Assembly: GCA_009760855.2 (NCBI GenBank)
Contig: WPIO01000209.1
Location: forward strand, 1-64,000
DNA length: 64,000 nucleotides
DNA from: Cristatella mucedo
Lineage: Eukaryota; Bryozoa; Phylactolaemata; Cristatellidae
Direction of reading: 5' to 3'
Part shown: positions 42,701-55,300 of the stretch, one piece after another
How positions within the stretch are numbered: the stretch's first letter is position 1
How the letters are laid out: each line of letters opens with the position of its first letter
Notes under the pieces: generated by a model
Database searches by the model: none
The model's input: the letters and a program-made list of their open reading frames with translations, nothing else
Told to the model about the DNA's origin: nothing
Made by a program: the position numbers and the translations under genes

Positions 42701-43219
42701 CTTCGCAGTTTTGCACCCGCTGCAGTATGTTAAAGGTAGGGGGAGTAAGTCCAAACTTTCTGACCTGTAGGAATGTAGAAGCGAAGGCATCAATGGATTG
42801 ACTAGGGTATCGGTGATGCATATGTCTACGAAAATGTTTCTCGCTGAAAGTAAGTTGACTTGATAGCCTGGGAAATCGGTGCCGGAAATTCTGGGCCTCA
42901 CATGAGTCTCATTCTATGAAGACGCAGCAGAAAGGGACAACCAAAATTACAAGTCTATTCATGCCTGACTTTTGCGACCTTTGGTGTAAATGACTCTCAC
43001 CGTTCGCATAAAAGATAGTTTCCGTATCGTTTGCCGATTTGATTTTCAAAATCAACAGTAGCAGCTAAGTCGCTTGGTTAGGTGCCGTAGCCAAAGTAAA
43101 TAATCTTCAGTATCAATAAATTGACAGTAAAAAATGCTCCAGCTCTAATCCATTCAAAAATAAAGGGAGTCTCCGGCCTCTGACTACGGGTTAGGCAAAC
43201 TATAGGGGCTTGGGCGCAA

Positions 43220-43390
43220 TGGCAGCGCTACAAAGACGAATGTTGCCCCTACGTGCCAGTTAGGATGTTGACGACGACGGATGTATTACATTGTCCGCGG
43301 GCAAAGCAAGAGTATGAGCGTACATGCGGATGTAGTAATCGTAGTGGAAGCAGCTCCAGAGCGCCACTAGATGAGAGAGAAAGAGAAAAG
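43220..43390 (+). repeat. unclassified dispersed repeat (relative at 10160-10450)
   Basis: Shares GGCAGCGC, TGTTGACGACGACG and CGTAGTGGAAGCAGCTCCAG with the reverse of 10200-10390, followed by a purine-rich GAGAGA stretch to about 43420. Confidence 0.5.
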
Positions 43391-43484
43391 GCTGTGAGAG
43401 GGAGGGAGAGGGGACAGCGTCCACACAGGTCGGTGGACGTGCAGAAAGTCTCTTGCTGCAGGACTAAAAATTAAAAAAAATTAT

Positions 43485-43650
43485 GCTTGCTGATTTAACA
43501 GCCTCTTCTTGTATAGCTACAGAAGAGCCTTTACGGCTATCACCACCGCTGGCAGTGGCGATGTAGGATCGCCCACCGCAGGATTCGAACCCACGACCTC
43601 GGGCCGAGGTCGTGAAAAGCAACCGCCTTACCTAGACTTGCGGGTCACGC
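43485..43650 (-). mobile_element. tRNA-derived SINE
   Basis: Reverse copy with GGATTCGAACCCACGACCTC (B box), GCAACCGCCTTACCTAG (A-box side) and TTAACAGCCTCTTCTTGTAT. One of the least diverged copies. Confidence 0.85.
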
Positions 43651-43654
43651 GACC

Positions 43655-43830
43655 ATAGCTAACAGATTGCAATTAAATCCAGCTTAGTCAGCCGATACTT
43701 TCCAACTGCAGCACCTCATAAGGTGGTACTCAGCGTGCCGCGTTGACCGGGCGGAGTGGTGTGAGTCCAGCTGGGGCAGACCGACATCGTGGACGTGGCC
43801 ACGCCCACAAAATGAGTCAACGCCTTCAAT
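43655..43830 (-). repeat. unclassified dispersed repeat, copy 2
   Basis: Reverse copy of 7550-7745: AATTAAATCCAGCTTAGTCA, GTGGCCACGCCCAC. Directly adjoins the SINE, so the pair may be one composite repeat. Confidence 0.6.
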
Positions 43831-44339
43831 GGCAAAAGGCCGAAAACAGCGCCGAATAAAGAAGCCCACACTACTGAAAAGCGCTCATTGCATATCGGCC
43901 AGATTATGAAAGTGCTTGCGATTATTAGTGGCTCATGAACTACAATAGCTATGCAACATTCGTAATCTAGAGCTCGCCAAGTATCAAACGATGGCCGGCT
44001 TCTGCAATGGTAGGTTGAATTGTACTTTGTGCTTGAAATTAGGTAGTTGCACGCAATGGCTGATGCTGTATACCCAAATCCTCATTGAAAGTCAAGTGTA
44101 CAGCTCAAAGTTAATGACTTGGACTCGTTATTAAGGTATGAGCGTTCTTGATTGCACGAATACCCTTCAACCGTCGTCTTGTAACCGCGCAGAGAAGGTC
44201 GTCCCCCGGTTCTCTACCGGTGGACTGTGTGATGCAGCACTGCAGTGCGGTTAAAACACAGGTGGCCACAACTGGGTGCCGAAAGCAACAGTTTATTGTG
44301 GGCCTGTTACTAGTGGCTACGCGCCGGTGCAAGCGCTTT

Positions 44340-45000
44340 ACGCGGCGGCGTGCGCCGGACCGACGGAGTTAACTGCGCGAACTCCCGAAGCCCGAGTACA
44401 ACCAACTACCCTGTGCGTTTACGCGGCGCGTACCGGACCGACGGAGTTAACAGCGTTAACTCCCGAAGCCCGCGTATAATAAACTATCCTATGCGCGCGT
44501 CGCTAGCGATTGTCCCCCACCCCGAAGTCGTGCCGCTACAGCACCCCAAGATACGAGCAGCTAACTGAGTAGCCGGCAGAACACAACTGCGCAGTCTAAG
44601 CTGCACTTAGCTGTCCGTCGCCGTAGGTTCGTCTCTCGTGCTCTCGAAGCGTAGTCTCGCATTGACTACCAAAGCTGCAGCCCCGAGCTCTGTCAGTCGT
44701 TCCATTATATTCTCTCTCCTCTCAACTCCTGACCTCGCGCGCAGCTGCTATTTCTACTTCAGCACATTAGTCGGTGCTCATCCTGACCGCAACGTCTGCA
44801 CCAAGCTTCATTTTGATTTTAGCGGGTAGACCAGGAGCCGGGCCTGCACCAGGTGTTCTAGTCGAACCCGCTAAGACAACCACATTAGTCGCCCCATCTC
44901 CTAACCGCATCGCCTGCATAAAGCTCCATTCTAACTTGAGCTAGGTGAGTCAGGAGGTGAGTCTGTACTATAGGCGCTCTAGTCGACCCCACTAAGGCAA
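44340..45000. repeat. GC-rich local tandem duplications upstream of RSU1
   Basis: Two copies of a unit of about 80 bp (CCGGACCGACGGAGTTAAC ... CTCCCGAAGCCCG) at about 44352-44430 and 44430-44500, and two copies of a unit of about 120 bp (ACATTAGTCG ... GTTCTAGTCGAACCCG and its relative) at about 44763-44880 and 44883-45000. About 0.6-1.2 kb before the RSU1 start, so it may be promoter or 5' UTR sequence or the remnant of an LTR (a CCGCTACA end lies near 44540). Confidence 0.5.
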
Positions 45001-45555
45001 GGACTTCCATCGCGGCTAAGCTGAGAGCTGCACCAGTGTAGTCTTAATGGCGAGTATCGGTGCTGCATCAACGATTCATTAGCCATTCTTGGAGTTACCA
45101 GTAGCTCCGATATTTTTTAAGCACATTATAGGACTAGTACCTGTAATTAGTGCTGTACTTTTGGCAGTGGACTTTAGTTTGGGAGCCGCTACAGAACGTT
45201 CGTAACTGTACCGAATACGCCAGGCTGAGGGAACGCACCGGAGCAGACGAAAACTGAATACCGTGTATTTATCGATGCCACGTCAGTCAGCACTCGTAGA
45301 TACATCGCAGTATATATGTAGCCAGGAGAAGTCGCAATAAGCAAACCTAAGGGCAAATGTAGCAAGAGGGGGCGGTATATCTCGCGAATAGCGCTGGCCG
45401 CAGCACTTGACCTTGAACTCAATTGTATAGGCTGTAACCTTGACATTGCCGCCGAAAGAGCTTTCCGAGTCGGGTGCTCGGTAAAGTCGCGCCCTAGTTG
45501 CTTTTACGGTGTCACTCTTAGTTGGCCGGTGTACGATTTGCTGTTGTTACGGAGA

Positions 45556-48500
45556 ATGACTTCGAAAGCAAAGAAGCTAGTCGATGAGTGCGCACAAGAC
45601 CCTAAGAATAAGGTGCTGGACTTGGTGGACAAGGGCATAGCCAATATCATCGACGTTCCGGGCCTGCGTAAGTCTTCGGCTCATGCTTATAGTCACCAGA
45701 ATGGGTACGATACTCGTCATGGATGTTTTTTGCCCGAAAATCTAAGATCTTACGCAGTTGATGTCTGCGTATCCAATCTGAGTGTCGCCAGCGCAAGCGC
45801 AAACTGACGGTTTTCAGATCGTTTATTAAGCGAGATGATGCACAAAGCGTGCAATCGTGCTATGATGAGAGCCCATCTGAATTTTAATTATTAACGCCTC
45901 CAAGAATCTGATAGCCAGGGCAGCAATTTTAATGCAGATGCGAGGTGGTGGTCTCCTGCTTCCGAAAGGGTTATCGGAGCTGCATGGTCACACCAAGATC
46001 AGTAGGATACCTTGCTCTCGATCTAAAACCCAGTCGGTCACCGATCGAGGCGCGGCATACGATTTAAGAGGTCTAATTCCAGTATTTTAATGCTGTAATT
46101 TTTTTACAGCGCACGTCAGTTTTTACGTTATTACTGCACATCACACACGTGTCTACATATACCGATGGGGCAGGGTTGCGATCGTAAATTAAAGACGGCG
46201 ACGCAACGAGGCCGCACAAGTCATCTGCTTGGTTTTGGACTGTGGCTTTTTCGCGCCGTACGGTACTGTTTCTTGCTGTGTTTTATCGCCAGTATATTGC
46301 CAGCCACTTATCCACTGTAAAGAGGTAGGGAAGCACATGCACCAGACTTCTGTACACCGGCTGTGTGCAGATTTACCTCCCTCGGTTTGATAGGGGTTTA
46401 AGTTACTGCCGATTTTCATTAATCCATAATAATTAATTCATTCCTTCGAACTGGCTAACGAAATGGCCTTATTTAGCTACCTAATATTGCTGTCCATGTT
46501 TTGTCTTTGCCGGGCTGCTTAGTTAGCTTGTCGATTATTTTCACCTAGAAAGTTAAAAGTAAATTGTTGTTATATGTGGGATAGCTTTGCTCTTGTAGTT
46601 GCTCATTTTCATGATCTGTTCTTGAATGCTGCTGCTGTCCTGGTGGAAGAAATTACTATAGTATGCCACACAAGAAGTTATGGCCAGAAGGTGGTTAGAC
46701 CTTTAAGCTAACCAGCCTTTAGCTGACTTAGTAGCCAATTCTGTTTTAAGGGACAATTTTGGATTAAATGTTATGAAGCATTTGGGCGTCACAGCCTTGA
46801 CTTCGTGTACTATCAAAAAATTGTGTCCTTGGGTGCAGGGGAGGTAATCTGGGTTCTGGCTGGCCAGACCATCAAGCATCTATGTCCCTGCGATTGATAT
46901 AGGTTGTTGTGGTGTCACAATTTTTAGTTGCCTTTCGTCAACTTTTATGTCGACTGATCCACCCTTGGAGGTTGAACCAGTAAGCTGTAAATGGTGTTTT
47001 GTCAGCAATGATGTGCTTTTGCTGGTCTTGTTTTGCATTCACATTGCTTTCTTATGTTATGAAAAAAAGAATGCTCAGTTTTATATCCACAGTTCCCACT
47101 TGCTTGTTAGATGTATTATTAAGCTGCATCTCAGATAGACTGGGGTTAATCAGCTTGGCTTTACCATTTTGTATGATGTCAGTGATGCTAAAGTGGTTCT
47201 TTTTTGTAGCATAATAATAATAATAATTATTATTATAATATTAATTATCATTATAATACACTTGATAAAGCGCCCTCAGAGAAATCAATCTCTTTCTAGG
47301 TGCTTGACATTTGATGCAAACGAAACATGATCGAATGGTGATTGGTATCATGCTAGATAAACAACACGAATAACATGGTTATGGATGACATGCACAGGGT
47401 CAGCATGCAAGTGTGGTTAGTGGCAGTATTCACAGTGTCAGCACACATAAGCACTTAAAGGACGAATCACAGGGATTTAAGAAATGCCGTCATAAATAAG
47501 TGCATTTAAAGTTCTTTTTAAATGTGGTCAAGTCAGGGGATGTTGTGACACAAGTCGGGAGTGAGTTCTAGGCTTTCAGAGCATATGCACTGAATGCACG
47601 GTCTCCAAAGGTTTGAGTTTTGTATGAGGTATAGGTAGACAGTTAGATTTCGAAAAGTGGGTGCTATGATGGTTGGCAAGGTGGCAGAGTAGATCTGATA
47701 GGTAGGCTGGAGCCAAATAATGAATTGACCTAAAAGGGAGTGACAAAACCTGTCAAATTGCTATGGCATGTCACGAATCCAGTGTGACCTGGTGTGAAAA
47801 GTATTCACATATAGAGGCTGCTTGGCTGCTAGAGCACCAAAGCAGTTTAGATGATGGAAAAGAGAATGGTGGCTTCCATTTGGCTGGCTTGCATCCAATA
47901 CATGAGCGGAGAGTTATCGGCCAGGCTTCTTAAGATGGCTGCCATACCCTAATTGTTTCGATCCTGATATAAAACAAATCGTTTCTACAACCTGTTGTAA
48001 ATCTTGTGCAGTATATAATTTAGGCTTAAGTAATGTGCAAGAACAGTTTTAGTATATTACTTTTTAGTGCTAATATGAAGTTGGATGACCACGATATCCT
48101 GTTTGAGCCACTCGGGCAAGGAGTAAACTAAGCATTCACAAAAATCTTGCCTTATCGTTTTGTCAGCATCCTGAAAACTTGATACAAGCAATTCTGTAGA
48201 TATGACACGACCCACCTGAGCTCTTGAGTCTTCTATACACGTCACTCCAAAGACACTCATTAGGATTCACGTGTGAAGATTGCCGGAGCTACACAATGAT
48301 AGCTGCGCAATGAAAACTGCTGGCTAGTCAAGTACTTCTTGGTGAATCTTCATTATGTATTGATGCAGTGCCCCACTCAGTCACCTAATTTGAACCTTTT
48401 AGAATGACTATAGAGAGATATTGAATGGTGGTTGATGGGGCATGTTTGGCCTACCCCGGTAGCCAAACTTTTCAGTAAACCTAATGCTTCTGTTGAATGT

Positions 48501-49306
48501 GCTACTGCAGAAGTGATGACCAAGTAGCTGGTTGCTTTTATTCCTGGCCAGAAAAGGGGGGCTAATAAAGAACAAGTGAGCCCGTGAACTCACTTTGCTG
48601 AATCACAGTATAAATACAATATACATAAATGTATGCATCTATTACCTCTGGGTGCACTGGTTTTTTGTCGTCGAGTGAGCCTGTGTACTCTCTTATGTGT
48701 AATTGTTAACTTAAGTCAGAAGTTAACTCGAACAGGAGCGAAGCCTAGGCGCAGGAGGACTGTGCTCTGATTTGCTAACCATAATTGGGACAGAAATTCC
48801 TATTGTCTTCTACTCAGAAACGCTGCACTTCGATTGGTTAGCATCTTGTCTCTAGCCTAACAGCAGGAATGCTGCACTTTGATTCGCTAGCCAAGGTCAG
48901 AGCTGTCGTCTTATGGCACGGTGGACTTTCTGGCTTTAATTAATAGGGATTGTGATGGCACCAGTCACACTAAGCGTTTACATACCAAGAGCACGTCTTT
49001 GTTTTTGGGTGGTCAATAAATATTCTCATATGCTTCGAATAACTGCAGTATGCCTAGCATAATGAAAAAAAATTCATTTCTTGTCCTGTTGAAGTATGGA
49101 TCAGTTCTTTTTGTGCTTATGCTTGCTGACACTCTGCATGCTGCCACTAACCATGCTTGCATGCTGACCCTGTGCATGTCAACCCTAACAATGTTATTCT
49201 TGTTGTTTATCATGCATGATATTACTCACCATTCAATTGCATTTCCCAGTGCAGCAAATGTAGTGCCTATAAAGAGATTAATTTCTTTGAGGGTACTTCA
49301 TCAAGT

Positions 49307-49340
<34 letters not shown>

Positions 49341-52300
49341 GGCCACAGCAGCAGTGGCCACACTGATAATTTTTTTTGCCTTAGTACACACTGTTAACGA
49401 AATGGCCCTAAACAAAGTTCTACTTTATGCCCATTCTTAGCCACATGCTTAGGTTCATTGCCCTGTTTGGAAAGAAAAGAAAATTATCTCAATAATAATG
49501 GAAATAAAAATAATAATAATGCATTTGATAAAGTACCCCAGAGAACTCAATCTCTTTCTAGGCGCTTTACATTTGCTGCAAAGGGAAACGAGAGATTGAA
49601 TGGTGAGTAGTAATATCCTGCTTGATAAACAACAGATAACATGGTTAGGGGTGACATGCACAGGGTCAGCATGCAAATGTGGTTAGCGCCAGCATGCGCA
49701 GTGTCAGCACGCATAAGCACATGAAGGACGAATAACAGGGACCCACTAAATGCTGTTCTAAATAGGCGTGTTTTTAAGTTCTTTTTAAATTTGGTCAAGT
49801 CAGGGGATGTTCTGATGCAAGTCGGGAGGGAGTTCCAGGCTTTGGGAGCATACAAACTGAATGCACGGTCTCCAAAGGATTTGAGGTTTGTATGAGGTAC
49901 TGGCAAACTGTTGGATTCCGAAAAGCAGGTGGTACGATGCTTGGCCTGGTGAGGGAGTAGATGTGAGAGACAGGCTGGAGCCAAAGAATGAAGTGACCTA
50001 AAAGTGAGCGACAAGACCTTGAAGTTGATCCGTTGCTTGACTGGTAGCCAGTGCAGGTCGGCGAGAAGTGGTGTGATATATGTCAATAGTTCATCGAACT
50101 AGATACTGCAACGTTCTGTCGTAGTTCTAAATACACGTTGTGTGTCATGACACCAGGTATCCTCTAGAGGCACACCCTGACCATTATCCCTTTGCCTCTG
50201 CAGTTTGCTTTCTTCTGAAGGCAATTGTAATTGAAACCTTCATCGGAGCAACGACGTAGCACTTGATACATTTTCAGCTACTATAAAGGGCAAGTTTGCT
50301 CTTTTAGACCCATTTGGTTTAGCTCCAGTCTTGGTGGGTCCAGTGACCTCTTGCCCAGCCCACTCCTTACCATTATTAGCATAGAGCCATTTCATGCTTG
50401 ACGGACAGAAGTGGCTTCTTGTTTTGCTTCGAGCAAACATACCTAATTCACCCAATGGAGGCCCAATCACAGGCACTAGCTTCTCAGTAGCAGCCTTAAG
50501 GCTTTTAGTATAAAACCTTGCAGGTGTGAAATGATGCCTAAAGCTCCACTCCTTGTTATCTTATTTAACAGCCTCATTTGGATAGTGGCAGAAGAGCTAT
50601 TATGGCTATCGCCACCACTTTCAGTTGGCAAAGAAGGATCGTCCACTGCAAGATGCAAACCCATGATCTCGGTCGTTCGGGGCAAGCATCTCACCTATCA
50701 CGGCCCTGTCAGTTTGTTCTAGCATGTGCAGTGACACATGGGCAGCCTGATCTCGCTTCATCTAGGATAACGGCTTTAACTATCTTCTTCAGGCTGTACC
50801 TCACTGAAGTCTAAATATTTTGAAATTGTATGGTAATTGAACTGTTATGAAGTCCTATTTCGTGCAAACATTTAGGCCTCCGTGTTGGCAGTCGAGTAGA
50901 TGGTCTTACGCATTCCGATTGGCGACAGCATGAGGCTAGGGAATGAGCATAGCCGCTCTGCTGTTGCTTTCATTCTACTCAGCTTGTTTAAACACCTTCT
51001 CAAACAGACAGTGTAGTTAATTTGAAGGTGCAGTAAAGTTGGGAAAATCCGGCATTTTTAATAGTATTTTAAGGTTTGAAGACTCTCTGTCATAATTTTT
51101 CTGTAGCATATATTGGTTTATGACAGTGACACCGTAAAAGGCATTGTGCTAAGTGAATGCATTCGTTCATGGTGTTCAACTGTAATGCTTCACGGTCGAA
51201 TCCTTCTACTCCTAATAATCTAGAGGTCGCTGGTAGTTCTGCACGTTAGTGGAACTGTGGTTTCCCTGGGATGAAGGGAAGGGAGGTCCCTGATCTGCCT
51301 CGTTGAAATGCTTTGAAATGAGTTCCTTGTTGCTGCAGGCGGTGGTTCATAACCATTGCATGTTCATTGCGAGATTATAGTCGTTGTTTGGATCCATATT
51401 TTTCAGTCAATCTTGAGCACGTTACTCGAATGACTTTCGCCCACAACAAGATTGCCAGTGAGTATATGCCTGTTGTTTCAAGTGTTTTATTTGTGGCTGG
51501 TTCAAGCTGGTTCATGCTGACTGATGCTTTAATCACCAAATTACGCTGAGCCACAACTTATATAGTAGGCTGGCCTCATAGCACATAATATATTAATAAT
51601 AATAATAATGCACTTGATAACGCACCCTCAAAGAACTCAATCTCTTTCTAGGCGCTTTACATTTGCTGCAAAGGGAAACAAGATTGAATGGTGAGTAATA
51701 TCATGTTTGATAAACAACATGAATAACATGGTTAGGGGTGACATGCATAGGGTCAGCATGCAAGTGTGGTTAGTGGCAGCATGCACAATGTCAGCATGCA
51801 TAAGCACATGAAGGACGAATCACGGGGACCCACTAAATGCTGTCCTAAATAGGCGTGTTTTTAAGTTCTTTTTAAATGTGGTCAAGTCAGGGGATGTTCT
51901 GGTGCAAGTCGGGAGGGATTTCTAGGCTTTGGGAGCATGCGAACTAAATGCACGATCTCCAAAGGTTTTAGGTTTGTACAAGCTAGTGGTAAACTGTTGG
52001 ATTCCGAAAAGCAGGTGGTACGATGCTTGGCCTGGTGGGGGAGTAGATCTGAGAGATAGGCTGGAGCCAAAGAATGAAGGGACCTAAAAGTGAGCGACAA
52101 GGACTTGAAGTCGATCCCTTGCTTGACTGGTAGCCAGTGCAGGTAGGCGAGAACTGGTGTGATGTGGCAACTGCGACGCTCACGACAGATAAGCCTAGCT
52201 GCGGAGTTTGGCACTAGTTGCAATCGCCTGATCGCACATGCTGGTAGGCCAGCAAGCAGTGAGTTACAGAAGTCAAGACGGGATGTCACAAATACACGGA

Positions 52301-55300
52301 CCAACTTAGAAGTGGTATCCTTATCTAAACAAGCCCGAATTTTAGCATTATTTTTCTTTTAAGCTGAAAGTTGGCAGACTTGATGTGGAGCTGATGTGGT
52401 CGTCTAACGAGAGGCCACTTTGGAACATGACAACTAGATTTTGCACTGATTCAACAGGAGATATGCTGGCAGAGCCGATTTTGAGTGGCAGCCATTCCAA
52501 TTTTTGAATCACACTGGGTTTGCCCATCACTAGTAAGTTAGTTTTATCATCGTTTAGTTTCAGAAAATATGCAGCCATCCATGTGGGGATGTTATCAATA
52601 CATACAGCAAGTGAGTTGAGAGAATTTGAGGTGCTCGAAGGCTGGGAGGCATCAAAGCAAAGGTACAACTGAGTGTCATCGGCATAGAAGTGAAAGCCTA
52701 GATTGTGCTTTGCAATCACATCAGCAAGAAGGAGAGTATAAACCGTGAAAAGAACCGGACCTAGCACGGAGCCCTGAGGTACCTCATATTTCAGAGGTAC
52801 CTTGGATGATCTTTGTCCATTCAAGTCAATACTCTGGAGTCTCCCCCTGAGATATGACCGGAATCTAATATGAGGCTAGGTCCTGGCCTTATGAACCCTT
52901 TGGGGGACCGGGGTCCCAGCAAAAACCCATACTTAAAATGAACTAAATATTTTAAAGAAAATAGTCAAAATCATAGGAAAAAAAGAAAAACCTCATGTTC
53001 AGTTATACATGTCATGTTAAAAATGGAGGACGGCAATGCAGTTTCTGTATTCGCTCATGGCGCCGTACACGAAGTCTGCAAAGAAAAAACTGGTGGTTGG
53101 TGTCGAAAAGCCGAAGACGAAGGGGGGGGGGGCCGAATAACCTGTCTTCTACAGCCTGGCCAGACTAATGTCTTTCTTCGCCAGCAAGTAGAGAACCAAA
53201 ATTGAACTCTGATCGCGGTGTTGCTTTATTGAACAAACAGAAGACGATTGAGCGTATGACGAGGGCTATCTGACTATTTTTTTTTGCATTATAGAGTTTT
53301 GCAAGACCCAGCTCCTTTTGGAGACCCAGATCCTTGCCATTAGGTCGTTCATATCAAGTTTGCTCTGCTTCTGCTGATATTTTGAATCAGCGTAGTTGTT
53401 TACCACGAAGCCTATTAGTGTGTGGGCGTGCATGGGCACACGTTTCTCCAATAAAAGATTGTGTCTGCCGAGTTCTCAATTCCAACGTCCAGTGTTTTGC
53501 CTGCCACCTAATAGTTGGCACTGTGAAAGTCCTACATGATTACAGTTGAAAGACTGTTGTAAGAGCTTATCAACAATACAATTAAAATAGTGTGACATAG
53601 CAAAACGTAATCTCTTTCTTGGGTAGTTGCAATTCACATAGGCTGGAAAGGAACACATCAAATTTGTTAAAAGTGGAAGTATCTTGATGTCTGTCGGTAG
53701 CAAGTTCTTGGCTTTGTGAGCTAATGTGCTGTCCGGAACGGTCTCCAAAGCGTTCGAGTTTTGATGGAGGCACAGTGAAACGACCGACGGAATGGGCGAT
53801 ATTAAGGAAAGCACAAGGAGTTACTATTTCAGATCAGACATGTTAGCCAGGTTAAATTATTGATGAGATGTTAAAGTGAGTGACATAAACTTGAACTCGG
53901 CAGCCTGCTTTAATGGGAGTCAGTGCTGGTCAGTGAGAAATGCTGTAATGTGGTAGCTGTGATGTCCATGTTCACTACATAGCCAAGTCTTGCTTCAAAA
54001 TTTTGCACTGTTGCAAGCCACTTAGCACATAGGTAGACCGATCTGCCTGGAGGGTTACATAAGTCTAGACTGGATGTCAAAAATGCATTGAATAACTTGG
54101 CCGTAACTTAATAAAAACTTACTAAATAACTCAACCTTGTCGAAACACACACGGAGTTTCATAATATGTATGCTACATATCTGAAAGTAGGTAAACTTGA
54201 CCGTGAAGCTGATGTGGTAAATTTACCGAAAGGTTATTTTGGTAGGACACCTGAATAACTTGCCAAGGCTCTAGGATATACGCTTGCCGAGCCAAGGTTC
54301 TATTTGCCTAAACTCATCCATATGAGGCTCAGATTCAGCGTTGCATGCAGAGTCTTATTGCATTGATGAACCCTTAATGCAGCCTATCGGATCGCGAGTG
54401 GCAGCTGCTGTGCCCTAGCAAAGGCAGCATACAAGCTGCATTTAGCTGGATATGTTGTTTCTGTTGTACATCCACTGTGTTCGAACGAGTTACTTTGTCC
54501 GAGTAGCCGTGTCCTGTTTGTTGCTTTTGTTCTTGTGTCTTTGTATCTGCTGGTACCGTTGCAGCATCAGTTCTTCCCGATTCTCTTTGTTATAGCCATT
54601 CCTGCAAGCATAGCAAACTTGGTCAACCTGGAGGTGTTGAATTTCTACGACAACTGTATAGAAGTACGTTTTTGTTATGGTCATGTCTCTGAGCTCTGCA
54701 TTTCGTACATGTGGCCACCTTGATGCTGCTTTGATGCTGATATTCTGCATGTTTGGTGCGCTTATCTTGGCCTATATTGGTCAGCCATAAAAAGTTAGGC
54801 TGTGGTACTTTAAAAGTCACCGTTCTGAATTAGAGCAGTTGTTTGGTTTTGGCGTGGATTGGCATTTTATATATTGGAGTGAAACCCTAACCTCTGTAGT
54901 TTCTTAACTGGTCTGGTGTAAGGCGCGTGAGATTTATTTGTTAGACAAGTTGGGCACCCCCGAACAGACCAAAATGAAGTGGCTGTTGTGGACATGTACT
55001 CAATAGAATATTTGTATCGCTCTCTAAGATAATTCAATCACTTTCAAGGTGTTTTGCTGATACTAAAGGTAGCTTGGATTCATACATAGCCCGATTGAAA
55101 AAAAGTTGGGATAAAAATATGTGGTGGTGCCAAGGTGGCAGAGGCTGCTAGTATGATGGCTACGATGCGACTTGCTTTTGGTAGTTTAGTACTACTTATT
55201 CCGGTACACGGTTTTCTTACTCAGTGGTTGGATTCAAGCCTCTTGGTTGGAAGACCCTGGAATGCTTTCGAATACCGTTGTACAGGGTTCAAGATGCTAG

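Noticed and set aside
44182-44543. second solo LTR (TGTAACCGC ... GCCGCTACA)
   Set aside because: The ends look LTR-like, but no flanking duplication is seen and the inverted termini match poorly; left as a tandem-repeat region.
45529-45555. upstream GTG start for RSU1 exon 1
   Set aside because: The ATG at 45556 gives the expected N-terminus by comparison with the family; GTG is not a usual start for an animal gene.
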